Below, piece by piece: positions 1 through 8,820 of a stretch of DNA of 64,000 nucleotides. The DNA is from CAG-217 sp963638105 (lineage in GTDB: Bacteria > Bacillota > Clostridia > Oscillospirales > Acutalibacteraceae), in NCBI GenBank assembly GCA_963638105.1, contig CAVHPP010000006.1:1-64000 (forward strand), read 5' to 3'. The translations under genes were made by a program, and so were the position numbers. Positions within the stretch are counted from its first letter, which is position 1; each line of letters starts with the position of its first letter. A model generated the notes under the pieces. The model was not told where the DNA came from, searched no databases, and saw only the letters and a program-made list of their open reading frames with translations.

Positions 1-95
1 TTTTTCTGTATACACTCATCTTGCACTCTTGTATATGATCATACTACACTGTACAAATCTGCCGCCCGCGCTTAAATGCCCTTTTAACGCAACAA

Positions 96-119
96 CTCCC
101 CTTGCACACACAAGGGGAG
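96..119. terminator. Hairpin downstream of the lipoprotein gene
   Basis: A 9-bp perfect stem (CTCCCCTTG / CAAGGGGAG) around a 6-nt loop lies just past the stop codon of the minus-strand lipoprotein gene. On the minus strand it is followed by only a weak T-rich stretch (TTGTTGCGTTA), so it is a likely but not textbook intrinsic terminator. Confidence 0.5.
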
Positions 120-128
120 CCGATTGAG

Positions 129-1229
129 TTATTTTACTTTTTGAAAAGAGGTGAGCACGCCGTCTGCGTCAAAGGTTACATTGTAGTATGGATTGTTCTT
201 AAAGTCCGTTACTGCGAATTCGCCCAGGTTTTGGTCGCCGGGGAAGGTACAGTCGGAGGCGATCTGTAAATTGCAATGGGAGAAGTTCACCGCATAGGGG
301 GCGTCCGTGCGATTTAAGGTTTTGACCCCTTCGCCACCGTAGCGGGCGTTAAAAGCAGCGGCCTTTTTATTGTTGCTAAAGAGGAAGCGCACCTGGCTGT
401 CAATGTACCAGTAGGTGGTGTCCTTCTTCTCCGTGTAACTAAAGGCGTGGGTACCCATACGCACCTGGGCGGTCTCTACGCCGTCCCATTTTTCTACATG
501 GCGCAGAATGTCTACGCTGTCGCCGATCATAGCCTCGTTGGCGTCGGATTTGTTGTAAATCGGCTGGCTGCTCTCCTGGGTTACGCCGTTTTTGTCCGTG
601 GTGTGGGTAAAGTGCTTAAACCCGCCCTTTTTGTCGTAGTAGTTGGCACTGACCAGAGTGCAGGTGAGCTTGCCGTCGGCATAGACCGCCTCGTAGGTAC
701 ATTCACTGTTAAAGGTGGCATTGTCCGCCTCCGGCGAGATCCAAATGGTAAAGCGGTCGGCACCGTAGGGAGATTTGGCGTTCAGCCCTTGGTCAAAGGT
801 AACACGGTAGCTGCCCTTATCGTCCTCACAGAGAATGGACACGCCGGTGCGCTTGCCGTTTGCGTCCGTATAGGTGACGGTCAGGTCGTTGGAGTGGGTG
901 GAGCGCAGGTGGCACTCGGTCATCTGCTTGCCGCCTTTTTCGTATGCGGCGTACACCAGGTCCTCGTTTCTGTAATATTTGGTTACGGTGGCGTCCAGCT
1001 TGGTGCTTTTTACCTGCTTTTTGGTGTAGCTGTCGTTCGGCTGCATTTCTTTGTAGAAATCCACCTTACGAATATCGTCCAAAATGTAGCCTACGGTGTG
1101 CACATCGTCAAAGATCTTTTTAATATCTTTGTTGGCAACAAAATCAACTTGTGCCGTTGCCTCTGCGCAGGCAGAGAACAGCAGCATGGGCAGCAAACAA
1201 AGGCAGAGTATGGTGCCCCATCGTTTCAT
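129..1229 (-). CDS. Putative secreted lipoprotein, unknown function
   Basis: The 366-residue protein starts with a positively charged MKRW segment, a hydrophobic core and the lipobox-like LFSAC with Cys21 as the probable lipidated residue. This suggests export and anchoring on the outer face of the membrane. The rest is soluble, rich in charged and aromatic residues, with no family I recognise. It is monocistronic: a hairpin follows it and a divergent promoter for the HAD gene lies upstream. Function cannot be assigned; a substrate-binding or cell-surface role is only a possibility. Confidence 0.7.
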   Translation of the reverse strand: MKRWGTILCLCLLPMLLFSACAEATAQVDFVANKDIKKIFDDVHTVGYILDDIRKVDFYKEMQPNDSYTKKQVKSTKLDATVTKYYRNEDLVYAAYEKGGKQMTECHLRSTHSNDLTVTYTDANGKRTGVSILCEDDKGSYRVTFDQGLNAKSPYGADRFTIWISPEADNATFNSECTYEAVYADGKLTCTLVSANYYDKKGGFKHFTHTTDKNGVTQESSQPIYNKSDANEAMIGDSVDILRHVEKWDGVETAQVRMGTHAFSYTEKKDTTYWYIDSQVRFLFSNNKKAAAFNARYGGEGVKTLNRTDAPYAVNFSHCNLQIASDCTFPGDQNLGEFAVTDFKNNPYYNVTFDADGVLTSFQKVK

Positions 1230-1351
1230 AACCGAATCCCTCCATCTGTTGGAAAAAGGTGCTGCGTGGCGTTTGCAGCGTTTGTCAAACTCTAATTAAA
1301 GCACAATTTCTTTGTTTCGTCAACTAAAATTGCGGATTTCCCGGCTTTGCG

Positions 1352-1380
1352 TTGCGCATAGGGCGAGATTTTGCTATAAT
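1352..1380 (+). promoter_or_regulatory. Promoter of the HAD phosphatase gene
   Basis: TTGCGC at 1352-1357 and a perfect TATAAT at 1375-1380 with a 17-bp spacer. The gene's ribosome-binding site GGAGGC follows at 1401-1406. Confidence 0.65.
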
Positions 1381-1412
1381 ATGCCCGGTATTTGAAGAAC
1401 GGAGGCGTGTTT

Positions 1413-2231
1413 ATGTCTATCAAACTGATTGCCACAGACTTAGACGGCACCTTAATGTCCGGCGACCACCTGACCGTCAGTCCCCACACGGTGGCGGCGT
1501 TGCAAGCGGCCCACGACCGGGGCGTATGCTTGGCGATTGCCACCGGTCGCACCTTGGATTTTATCGACCATGTAACGGCGCAGGTGCCTTTTGTAGACTA
1601 TGTGATCTACTCTAACGGCGCGGCGGTGTATGACCGGAAGAACGACGCCCATATTTGCCAGCAGTTGATCCCGCCAAAGGCAGTGCAGTGCATTTTGCAC
1701 ACCTTGGCGCCCCGGCCGCTGTATTATAATGTGTATTGGGACGGGGGTATGTATTTGGAAGAAGCCCGCCTACCTTATTACAGCAGTAATCATCTGCCCC
1801 GGGCGTTTTTGGACCAGTTTATGGCCAAGGCGCACCGGGTGGAGAACCTGCTGGATAAAGCGGACAAAGGCGCAGAGAGTATTGCCGTTTATGATCTGAA
1901 CCCGGAGCAAGCGGATTGGGTGCGGTCTGTGCTGGAGAGTGAGGGGCTGGAGGTGGTTTCCTCTCTGCCTAATGAATTGGAGTGTACCGCCCCCGGCGCC
2001 AACAAGGGTGCGGCGTTGGCGGGGATCGCCCGGCAACTGGAGATTGAGCCGGAGCAGGTGATGAGCTTTGGCGACGCTGGCAACGACTGCCCCATGCTCG
2101 CCTTTGCGCACTACTCCTTTGCCATGGAGAACGGCGCGCCGGAATGTAAAGCCGCCGCCCGCTACCGTGCAGAGGCCAATACCGCAGACGGCGTAGCCAA
2201 GGCCATTGAGCAGTTTGTGCTTGCCGATTAA
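1413..2231 (+). CDS. Cof-type HAD-superfamily phosphatase
   Basis: The protein opens with the HAD motif I (TDLDGT, both Asp present) at residues 7-12 and ends with the motif III/IV stretch SFGDAGND, with a large C2-type cap between them, as in the Cof/YbiV/YidA sugar-phosphate phosphatases; the length of 272 residues fits that family. The enzymes hydrolyse small phosphorylated metabolites in the cytoplasm with Mg2+. I chose the ATG at 1413 because GGAGGC ends six bases before it; a TTG seven codons upstream stays in frame but lacks a ribosome-binding site. The gene has its own promoter and is closed by a strong terminator. The true substrate cannot be read from sequence. Confidence 0.88.
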   Translation: MSIKLIATDLDGTLMSGDHLTVSPHTVAALQAAHDRGVCLAIATGRTLDFIDHVTAQVPFVDYVIYSNGAAVYDRKNDAHICQQLIPPKAVQCILHTLAPRPLYYNVYWDGGMYLEEARLPYYSSNHLPRAFLDQFMAKAHRVENLLDKADKGAESIAVYDLNPEQADWVRSVLESEGLEVVSSLPNELECTAPGANKGAALAGIARQLEIEPEQVMSFGDAGNDCPMLAFAHYSFAMENGAPECKAAARYRAEANTADGVAKAIEQFVLAD

Positions 2232-2270
2232 GTATCGTGGTGAAAGCAACAGAATAAAAGGTAAAAATAA

Positions 2271-2306
2271 CACCGCCGGCAGATTGATCTGCCGGCGGTG
2301 GCTTTT
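2271..2306 (+). terminator. Intrinsic terminator after the HAD gene
   Basis: A perfect 13-bp GC-rich stem (CACCGCCGGCAGA with its complement) and TTGA loop, followed by GCTTTT. Confidence 0.8.
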
Positions 2307-2356
2307 GCACGCTTTACTGTTTTTAAAAGGATCACTTTGAGACAAAAAGTGGACAA

Positions 2357-2401
2357 AAGTTAGAAAATATGCTATAAAAAAGTTACGAAATATGCCATAA
2401 A
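2357..2401 (+). repeat. Tandem 22-bp imperfect direct repeat upstream of the TetR gene
   Basis: Two copies, 2357-2378 and 2380-2401, match at 19 of 22 positions and share the cores AAGTTA and AAATATGC. The period is 23 bp, about two helical turns. They sit immediately before the -35 region of the tetR-family gene, so they are candidate protein-binding sites. Confidence 0.6.
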
Positions 2402-2404
2402 TAA

Positions 2405-2433
2405 TTAGCCGCTATCCTGTGACGCAGTATAAT
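2405..2433 (+). promoter_or_regulatory. Promoter of the TetR-family gene
   Basis: TTAGCC at 2405-2410 and TATAAT at 2428-2433, 17-bp spacer; a second overlapping TATAAT lies at 2433-2438. Confidence 0.5.
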
Positions 2434-2516
2434 ATAATAGGATGTGTGCTTTGGATTTTGCGGTCGGAGAGCGGATCGGCTTGAAGAGATGCAATATGTA
2501 AAGGAATGGACGATCT

Positions 2517-3152
2517 ATGAAACAGGAAGAAAAAAATCGACGCAGTCGAGAATGTATTGAAGAAGCGGCGATTCGCAGCTTTGCCCGGCAGGGACCGGAC
2601 AATGCCAATCTGAACCAACTGTGTCGGGAGAACGGTATTTCCAAGGGCAAGCTGTACCATTATTACGCTTCTAAAGACGATTTGCTTGTGGCTTGTGTGC
2701 AACGCATTGTGGATCGACTGGTTGCAGGTATATGTGCATTTTCGCCGGATCCGGAGCAGGGTGTTGCTGCCAATTTGCATGCGTATTACAAGGAGCGTAT
2801 TGATTTTTGGTGTGATGACCCGGAAGCGCTGTCTCTGATTTGGTATTGTCTGCATTTGACCAACGAAGCATTGCGTAGCCGACTAATGGAACAAAGTCGT
2901 CGTTTTAATGAATGTATGAAGGATAAGACGCTGGAGATCATTCATACAGCCCATGAAAGGGTGAATGTGTCTGATGAGGAGCTTTACAGCACCATGCGGG
3001 TCATGTATAACCACTTGCTGATCAAGTATATGCACCGGGTGGTGGAGCTGAACGCCGAGGGCGATACGGTCGGAATGGAGCGAGAGCGGCAAGAGCTTTT
3101 GCATCGTTACGATCGGCTGATCCAAATTCTGCTTTACGGCATTTTGGCATAA
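2517..3152 (+). CDS. TetR/AcrR-family transcriptional regulator
   Basis: The 211-residue protein has the N-terminal TetR helix-turn-helix: AAIRSFARQGPDNANLNQLC then ENGISKGKLYHYYASKDDLL, residues about 18-58, with the typical GxLYxYFxxKxxL-like recognition helix. The C-terminal ligand-binding part is family-specific and gives no ligand. It lies 78 bp upstream of corA-kup on the same strand. A perfect inverted repeat (TTGAC-N5-GTCAA) overlaps the -35 of that next promoter, so control of corA-kup or of itself is a reasonable inference. Confidence 0.88.
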   Translation: MKQEEKNRRSRECIEEAAIRSFARQGPDNANLNQLCRENGISKGKLYHYYASKDDLLVACVQRIVDRLVAGICAFSPDPEQGVAANLHAYYKERIDFWCDDPEALSLIWYCLHLTNEALRSRLMEQSRRFNECMKDKTLEIIHTAHERVNVSDEELYSTMRVMYNHLLIKYMHRVVELNAEGDTVGMERERQELLHRYDRLIQILLYGILA

Positions 3153-3166
3153 ATGCATTATTTGAC

Positions 3167-3195
3167 TTGACTGCCGGTCAAAAGCGGATATACTT
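3167..3195 (+). promoter_or_regulatory. Promoter and candidate operator for corA-kup
   Basis: TTGACT at 3167-3172 and TATACT at 3190-3195 with a 17-bp spacer. The -35 is the left arm of the perfect inverted repeat TTGAC-TGCCG-GTCAA at 3167-3181, the size and shape of a TetR-family operator. Confidence 0.6.
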
Positions 3196-3230
3196 ATAGG
3201 TACAAAGCAGGAAATCGGGAGGTACGGCAA

Positions 3231-4166
3231 GTGTTTTACCAATACAGCGACGAACTGACTACCATTGAGCCGCAGGATCGTGACCCCAATTTGGTGTGTG
3301 CGGCGTACATTACCTTGGCGGAGCTGGACGCCCATTATGAGAAGTTCGGCTTTAGTCCCTCTACTGTACAGCAGTGCAAGGAGGAGAACCGCTATTTTCG
3401 CTCCAATATTGAGGTGTACGACGATTACAGCTTTGGCACCTTAAAGATTACGGACGCGGCCAATGCCCGTGCCCGGGAGGACTGCCTGGCCTTTTATGTT
3501 AAAAAGAATTTTTTGCTGCTGGTGGATATTAACGACGCGGACTGCTCCACCCGCAACAAATTTATCGGCGCTCTGCACCGGTTCAGTTGTGCCAATATTA
3601 CGCTGGAAAAGCTGATTTATGCGTTTTTGGAAAGTTTGGTGTCCGGTGACAATAAGGCGCTGGAGGACACGGAATTTGAGATCAACCGGATGGAGGAGTA
3701 TGTGCTTCAGGATAAGGCCGGTTCGGACTTCAATATGGAGCTGCTGCATAAGAAGAAGGAGCTGTCCGTCTTGCGCAACTACTATGAGCAGCTGATCGAC
3801 ATCGGCGAGGCGCTGGAGGAGAACGAGAACGAGATCTTTGAGCGAGAGGACCTGCGGTACTTTAAGATCTTTACGGACAAGGCGGTGCGGCTGCGGGAGA
3901 ATGTAGACCTGCTGCGAGACAGTATCGTTCATTTGCGAGACGCTTACCAGGCCTATCTGGACTTAAAGCTGAACGAAACCATGAAGCTGTTTACCGTGCT
4001 GACGGCAGTGTTTCTGCCCCTTACGGTGATCGTGGGCTGGTACGGGATGAATTTTCGCAATATGCCGGAGTTGACCTGGAAATATGGATATTTCAGTGTG
4101 ATTGTGCTTTCCGTGCTTGTGGTTGGCGTGCTTGCAGCCGTCTTTAAGCGCAAAAAGTGGATGTAA
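3231..4166 (+). CDS. corA: CorA-family divalent metal ion transporter
   Basis: A 311-residue protein with a long acidic, helical cytoplasmic N-terminal domain and two C-terminal transmembrane helices. The hallmark GMN motif (WYGMNF) lies at the end of TM1, about residue 277, followed by the extracellular loop NMPELTW and TM2. CorA proteins form pentameric Mg2+/Co2+ (or Zn2+) channels in the membrane. The start is GTG at 3231, preceded by GGGAGG. It is 41 bp upstream of kup and probably cotranscribed, which makes a cation-homeostasis operon behind a TetR regulator. Confidence 0.9.
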   Translation: MFYQYSDELTTIEPQDRDPNLVCAAYITLAELDAHYEKFGFSPSTVQQCKEENRYFRSNIEVYDDYSFGTLKITDAANARAREDCLAFYVKKNFLLLVDINDADCSTRNKFIGALHRFSCANITLEKLIYAFLESLVSGDNKALEDTEFEINRMEEYVLQDKAGSDFNMELLHKKKELSVLRNYYEQLIDIGEALEENENEIFEREDLRYFKIFTDKAVRLRENVDLLRDSIVHLRDAYQAYLDLKLNETMKLFTVLTAVFLPLTVIVGWYGMNFRNMPELTWKYGYFSVIVLSVLVVGVLAAVFKRKKWM

Positions 4167-4207
4167 ATAAAAAGAGCGAGTATTAAGAAGCAGAAAGTGT
4201 ATATCTT

Positions 4208-6202
4208 ATGAGAGAAAATGCGTTGAAAAAACGAGTGGTTACGCCGGCCATGCTGCTGGTAACCATCGGGGTTGTGTATGGCGATATCGGCACATCGCCT
4301 ATGTATGTGCTGAAGTCTATTATCGAAAATAACGGCGGTTTGCAAACGGTAAACCGTGCATTTATCATCGGGTCGTTATCCTTGATTATTTGGACAGTAA
4401 CCCTGATTACCACCGTGAAGTATGTGGTTGTTGCCATGAAGGCGGATAATAACGGTGAGGGCGGTATTTTTGCACTATACAGTTTGGTCAAGAATTACGG
4501 CAAGTACTTAGTTATTCCGGCCATGTTAGGCGGCGCGGCGCTGCTGGCAGACGGTGTACTTACGCCGGCCGTTACCATTACTACGGCCATTGAGGGCTTG
4601 CACAGCATTTCTGTTTTTGACCAACTGCTGAATAATGACCAAAATCGTGTTATCCTGATTACATTGATGATTATTTCTGTTTTGTTTGCCTGCCAAAAAG
4701 CCGGTACCAGTTTGCTGGGCAAAGCATTCGGCCCGATTATGCTGGTTTGGTTTCTGTTTTTAGGCATAACCGGCGTGGCGCATATCAGCGGTAACTTGTA
4801 TATTTTGCAGGCGCTGAATCCCATTTATGCGGTGCGCATTTTGTTTAGTCCTTACAACAAAGCCGGCTTTATGATTCTGGGCAGCGTGTTTTTGGCAACC
4901 ACCGGTGCCGAAGCGCTGTATTCCGATATGGGCCATGTAGGGAAGCAGAATATTTATATCAGCTGGCCGTTCATCAAGGCGTGCTTGTTGCTGAACTATA
5001 TGGGTCAAGGCGCCTGGATCCTTTCAAATAAAGAGAATGCTGCGCTACAGGCTATGGACGGTATGAACCCGTTCTTTCAAATGCTGCCGCCGCAGTGGCG
5101 TCCCTTTGCGGTGATTTTAAGCACCGTTGCTGCCATTATTGCTTCGCAGGCGTTGATTACCGGCTCGTTTTCGCTGGTGTCAGAGGCAATTCGCCTGGAT
5201 CTTATGCCACACATGCAAATTACATATCCGTCTCAAACAAAAGGGCAGTTGTATATTCCGCTGGTTAATTCTATTATGTGGGCGGGTTGCTGCGCGGTGG
5301 TCTTGCTGTTTCGGACGGCGGCGCATATGGAAGCAGCCTACGGTTTGTCCATTACCGTGACTATGCTGATGACCACATTTTTGCTGACGGTTTATTTGTT
5401 TAAGCGAAAGAAACGCCGGATTGCCGCTGTGGTTATCGGTTTGGTGTTTGCATTTATAGAACTGTTTTTCTTTGTCTCCAGTTTAACCAAGTTCTTCAAG
5501 GGCGGCTACTTTGCCGTGTTGCTTGCGGCAGCGCTGTTTATTGTTATGCTGTCTTGGTACTTGGGTACGCAGGTGGAGCGTATGCAGGGCGTGCCGTTAA
5601 AAATGCGGCAGTATTTACCCATGCTTCAGGCTTTGCGCCGGGATGCGTCTGTGCCGCAAATTTGTGAGAATTTGGTCTATATTACCAACAACAGTGATCC
5701 GGAGTATATGGATCGGGATATTCTATATTCCATCTTAGATAAGGGACCGAAGCGCGCCTCCGCTTACTGGTTTATCCATATTCAGGTGACGGATGAGCCG
5801 TTTACCTCGGACTATACGGTGGAATCCTACGGTACCGACTATGTGTTTTTTGTCACCATTCGGTTAGGCTTTAAGGTGCCCCAGCGCATCAATGTGTATT
5901 TGCGCCAGATTATCTCGGATTTGGTTGCCACCGGTGCTCTGCCGCAACAGGTGCGGAAATATTCTATTTATGAAAACGCAACCACCGGGAGCTTTCGGTT
6001 CTATCACATTCGTAAAACCCTGGCGCCGGAAAGCGACATATCCCATTTGCAAAAGTTGGCTGTGCGCTTAAAGTACAGGATCAGAAAAATGGCAGGCTCG
6101 CCGGACAAATGGTACGGCCTGGAAAATTCAAACTTAGTGATTGAATATGTGCCGTTGTTTATTCGCAGCAAGCATTTTAATCCCTTTGTGCAAACAAAAT
6201 AA
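4208..6202 (+). CDS. kup: Kup-family low-affinity potassium uptake protein
   Basis: The 664-residue protein begins TIGVVYGDIGTSPMYVLK, the signature of the Kup/HAK/KT potassium-proton symporters, followed by about 12 hydrophobic segments up to residue ~450 and a hydrophilic cytoplasmic C-terminal domain of roughly 200 residues. Length and order match the family. The motif DNNGEGGIFALY is also typical. It follows corA by 41 bp, too short a gap for a riboswitch, so expression probably depends on the promoter before corA. A bidirectional terminator follows. Confidence 0.95.
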   Translation: MRENALKKRVVTPAMLLVTIGVVYGDIGTSPMYVLKSIIENNGGLQTVNRAFIIGSLSLIIWTVTLITTVKYVVVAMKADNNGEGGIFALYSLVKNYGKYLVIPAMLGGAALLADGVLTPAVTITTAIEGLHSISVFDQLLNNDQNRVILITLMIISVLFACQKAGTSLLGKAFGPIMLVWFLFLGITGVAHISGNLYILQALNPIYAVRILFSPYNKAGFMILGSVFLATTGAEALYSDMGHVGKQNIYISWPFIKACLLLNYMGQGAWILSNKENAALQAMDGMNPFFQMLPPQWRPFAVILSTVAAIIASQALITGSFSLVSEAIRLDLMPHMQITYPSQTKGQLYIPLVNSIMWAGCCAVVLLFRTAAHMEAAYGLSITVTMLMTTFLLTVYLFKRKKRRIAAVVIGLVFAFIELFFFVSSLTKFFKGGYFAVLLAAALFIVMLSWYLGTQVERMQGVPLKMRQYLPMLQALRRDASVPQICENLVYITNNSDPEYMDRDILYSILDKGPKRASAYWFIHIQVTDEPFTSDYTVESYGTDYVFFVTIRLGFKVPQRINVYLRQIISDLVATGALPQQVRKYSIYENATTGSFRFYHIRKTLAPESDISHLQKLAVRLKYRIRKMAGSPDKWYGLENSNLVIEYVPLFIRSKHFNPFVQTK

Positions 6203-6210
6203 GGCAAATA

Positions 6211-6244
6211 AAAAAAGCGAACACCCATCGGTGTTCGCTTTTTA
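6211..6244. terminator. Bidirectional terminator between kup and glgA
   Basis: A 14-bp stem (AAAAAGCGAACACC and complement) with a CATC loop, with A-run on one side and T-run on the other. It serves the convergent kup and glg operons. Confidence 0.85.
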
Positions 6245-6255
6245 TTTGTCTGTGT

Positions 6256-7680
6256 TTAGTCTTTCAGCAAAGAGCGGTACATACGAATATACTCGTTGGC
6301 AGACTTGCCCCAACTCATATCGCAGTCCAGCGCCCGCTGTACCAGCACCTTCCAGTCCTTGGGTTGGTTATAGACTTCCACCGCCCGGTAGATGGCGCCC
6401 AGCATATCGTAGGCGTCATAGGTCTTAAAGGTAAAGCCGTTGCCCTCGCCGTCGCCGCTGTCGGTGATGGAGTCTTTCAGCCCGCCGGTCTCCCGCACGA
6501 TGGGCACGGTGCCGTAGCGCAGCGCCACCATCTGGGACAGGCCGCAGGGCTCACTTTTGCTGGGCATTAAGAACATATCCGCACCGGCGTAGATTTTGTG
6601 TGCCAGATCCGGCACAAAGCCCAGGGTCAGGCCCACTTTGTCCGGGTACTTGTCGTGCAACTCACGGAAGAAGCTCTCATACTGCCACTCGCCGCTGCCC
6701 AGTATCACATACTGCACATCCCGCTCCCACAGGCTCTTTTCCAGCACTGCCTGCATCAGGTCCACGCCCTTGTGGCCCACCAGGCGGGTAACGATACCGA
6801 TAACAGGCACATCCGGCCGCACGGCCAAGCCCATTTTCTTTTGCAACTCTTCTTTATTCTTGGCCTTGTTGGCAAAGTCTGCACTGCTGTAATTGGCCCA
6901 GATCATGTTGTCCGTCTCCGGGTTATACAGTTCGGTGTCAATACCGTTTAAGATGCCGCACAGCTTCCAGCTGCGTTGATTCAAAATGGGATCCAGCCCG
7001 TAGCTGTACCAGGGATCCAGGATTTCTCTGGCGTAGGTGGGGGACACGGTGGTTACCTTATTGGCGCACTCAATGCCCGCCTTCATAAAGTTCACCAGTC
7101 CGTCATAGAGGATCAGGTTGTTGTCCTCCGGGGCGATACCCAGCACATCCTCCAGCAGCTCGTCGCCGTATTTGCCCTGGTACTGAATGTTGTGAATGGT
7201 GAACACGGTTTTAATGTTCTCGTACCCCATTCGGTTGGCATAATAGCAGCTGTAATACAGAGGGGTCAAGGCGCTTTGCCAGTCGTTGCAGTGGATAATG
7301 TCCGGCTTCCAGTCAATGGCAGGAATGATCTCCAACACCGCACGGGCAAAGAACGCAAAGCGCTCTGCGTCGTCATAATGGCCGTAAATACCGTCCCGCT
7401 TAAAGTAATACTGGTTATCCAGCAGGTAGTAGATCACGCCGTTGTGCTTGGCCTCAAAAATACCGCAATACTGGCGGCGCCAGGCCACCGGCACGGAGAT
7501 GGAGGTGATGAACTGCATTTGGTCCTTCAGCTCCTGGGGAATGCTGTCATACAGGGGCATAACGACCCGGCAGCCGATCAGCCGCTTGCGCAGGGCAGCG
7601 GGTAGCGAGCCGGCCACATCGCCCAGCCCGCCGGAGGCCATAAACGGCAGTGCCTCCGAGGCAACAAAAAGAACTTTCAT
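6256..7680 (-). CDS. glgA: Glycogen synthase (ADP-glucose type)
   Basis: The 474-residue protein begins MKVLFVASEALPFMASGGLG, which contains the ADP-glucose-binding KxGGLxD-like loop (here SGGLGDV), and has the GT5 C-terminal signature SKSEPCGLSQMVALRYGT with the catalytic Glu. It elongates alpha-1,4-glucan from ADP-glucose in the cytoplasm. It is the last gene of glgB-glgC-glgD-glgA, 13 bp after glgD, and ends at the shared terminator. Confidence 0.96.
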   Translation of the reverse strand: MKVLFVASEALPFMASGGLGDVAGSLPAALRKRLIGCRVVMPLYDSIPQELKDQMQFITSISVPVAWRRQYCGIFEAKHNGVIYYLLDNQYYFKRDGIYGHYDDAERFAFFARAVLEIIPAIDWKPDIIHCNDWQSALTPLYYSCYYANRMGYENIKTVFTIHNIQYQGKYGDELLEDVLGIAPEDNNLILYDGLVNFMKAGIECANKVTTVSPTYAREILDPWYSYGLDPILNQRSWKLCGILNGIDTELYNPETDNMIWANYSSADFANKAKNKEELQKKMGLAVRPDVPVIGIVTRLVGHKGVDLMQAVLEKSLWERDVQYVILGSGEWQYESFFRELHDKYPDKVGLTLGFVPDLAHKIYAGADMFLMPSKSEPCGLSQMVALRYGTVPIVRETGGLKDSITDSGDGEGNGFTFKTYDAYDMLGAIYRAVEVYNQPKDWKVLVQRALDCDMSWGKSANEYIRMYRSLLKD

Positions 7681-7693
7681 AATATTTGCCTCC

Positions 7694-8818
7694 TTAAATT
7701 CTGGTTTTTTTACTCAGGTACACCGGGAAGTTGGGCGCGCCGCTCAGCTCTACCGAGTGCTTAATGGATACGTCTTTATCTGCGATCACACAGTTGACCT
7801 TGGCATTGTCGCCAATCACTGTGTCTTGCATCAGGATAGAGTCCTTGACCACGGCGCCCTTGCCGATCTTGACGCCCTTAAAGATAATGCAGTTCTCTAC
7901 CGTACCGTCAATGATGCAGCCGTCGGCCACCAAAGAGTTCTTGGTGACGGAATCCGGGCCGTACAGGGAGGGCATATCGTCCCGCTCCTTGGTGGAAATG
8001 GGCTTATCCGGGTTAAACAGTCGACGGCGGCTCTCCTTCTCCAGCACCCGCATGGAGATGTCATAATAGCTTTGCAGGGACTGAATGGTGCCCACAAAGC
8101 AGTCGCTGGCATCGTAAGCGTGGATCTTTAAGTGATCTACATTCTTTAGCAGCACATTGCGCTGGAAAGAAATTTCGTTTTTGCTGTGGGCGGCAGTGAC
8201 CAAAGACTCAAACAGCGCCTTTTGCATCAGCACGATGTTGCAGCTGTAAAAGACTTCACCCCGGCCCTCCGGGCACAGGCTCATACCGGTGATGCGGCCG
8301 TCCTCTGCCACCCGGTCAAACACCAAAACAGAGCCAACATGGGTGGGCATTTCGCCGTGCACGCCGACAATGGTCACATCGGCGCCGCTTTGCTCGTGGG
8401 CGTCAAACAGCTTTTCGTAGTCCATATTCAGCACCTGGTTGCAGTCGCTCATCAGCACATAGTCCTGGTTGGACTGGTTCAGGAACTGAATGTTGCCGAA
8501 AATGGCGTCAATGCGGTTCCCCCACATGGTAGCGGAGTTAACGGAGAACGGGGGCAGCAGATACAGTCCGTCGTTCTTGCGACTCAGGTCCCAGGGCTTG
8601 CCGGTGCCTACATGATCCATCAGAGAGCGAAAGTTGGCATTGGTGATCACGCCGATCTTGGTAATGCCGCTCTCCACCATGTTGGACAGGGGAAAGTCAA
8701 TGAGCCGGTAGCGGGAGCAGAAGGGCACGGAGCCCATGGTGCGCTGCGCCGTTAAGGTGTCCAGCGCCTCCTCATGAATATTGGCAAAGATAATGCCCAG
8801 TACAGATTTTCCGTTCAT
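7694..8818 (-). CDS. glgD: GlgD, glucose-1-phosphate adenylyltransferase accessory subunit
   Basis: A 374-residue GlgC paralog with N-terminal nucleotidyltransferase-like domain (GIIFANIHEEALDTLTAQR in place of the GGxGxRL loop) and C-terminal left-handed beta-helix hexapeptide repeats. The degenerate nucleotide loop is typical of GlgD, which in Firmicutes combines with GlgC to raise its activity. It starts two bases after the glgC stop, which indicates tight coupling. The pair supplies ADP-glucose to GlgA. Confidence 0.92.
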   Translation of the reverse strand: MNGKSVLGIIFANIHEEALDTLTAQRTMGSVPFCSRYRLIDFPLSNMVESGITKIGVITNANFRSLMDHVGTGKPWDLSRKNDGLYLLPPFSVNSATMWGNRIDAIFGNIQFLNQSNQDYVLMSDCNQVLNMDYEKLFDAHEQSGADVTIVGVHGEMPTHVGSVLVFDRVAEDGRITGMSLCPEGRGEVFYSCNIVLMQKALFESLVTAAHSKNEISFQRNVLLKNVDHLKIHAYDASDCFVGTIQSLQSYYDISMRVLEKESRRRLFNPDKPISTKERDDMPSLYGPDSVTKNSLVADGCIIDGTVENCIIFKGVKIGKGAVVKDSILMQDTVIGDNAKVNCVIADKDVSIKHSVELSGAPNFPVYLSKKTRI

Positions 8819-8820
8819 GC

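Noticed and set aside
4167..4207. c-di-AMP or other riboswitch ahead of kup
   Set aside because: The gap is only 41 bp, too short.
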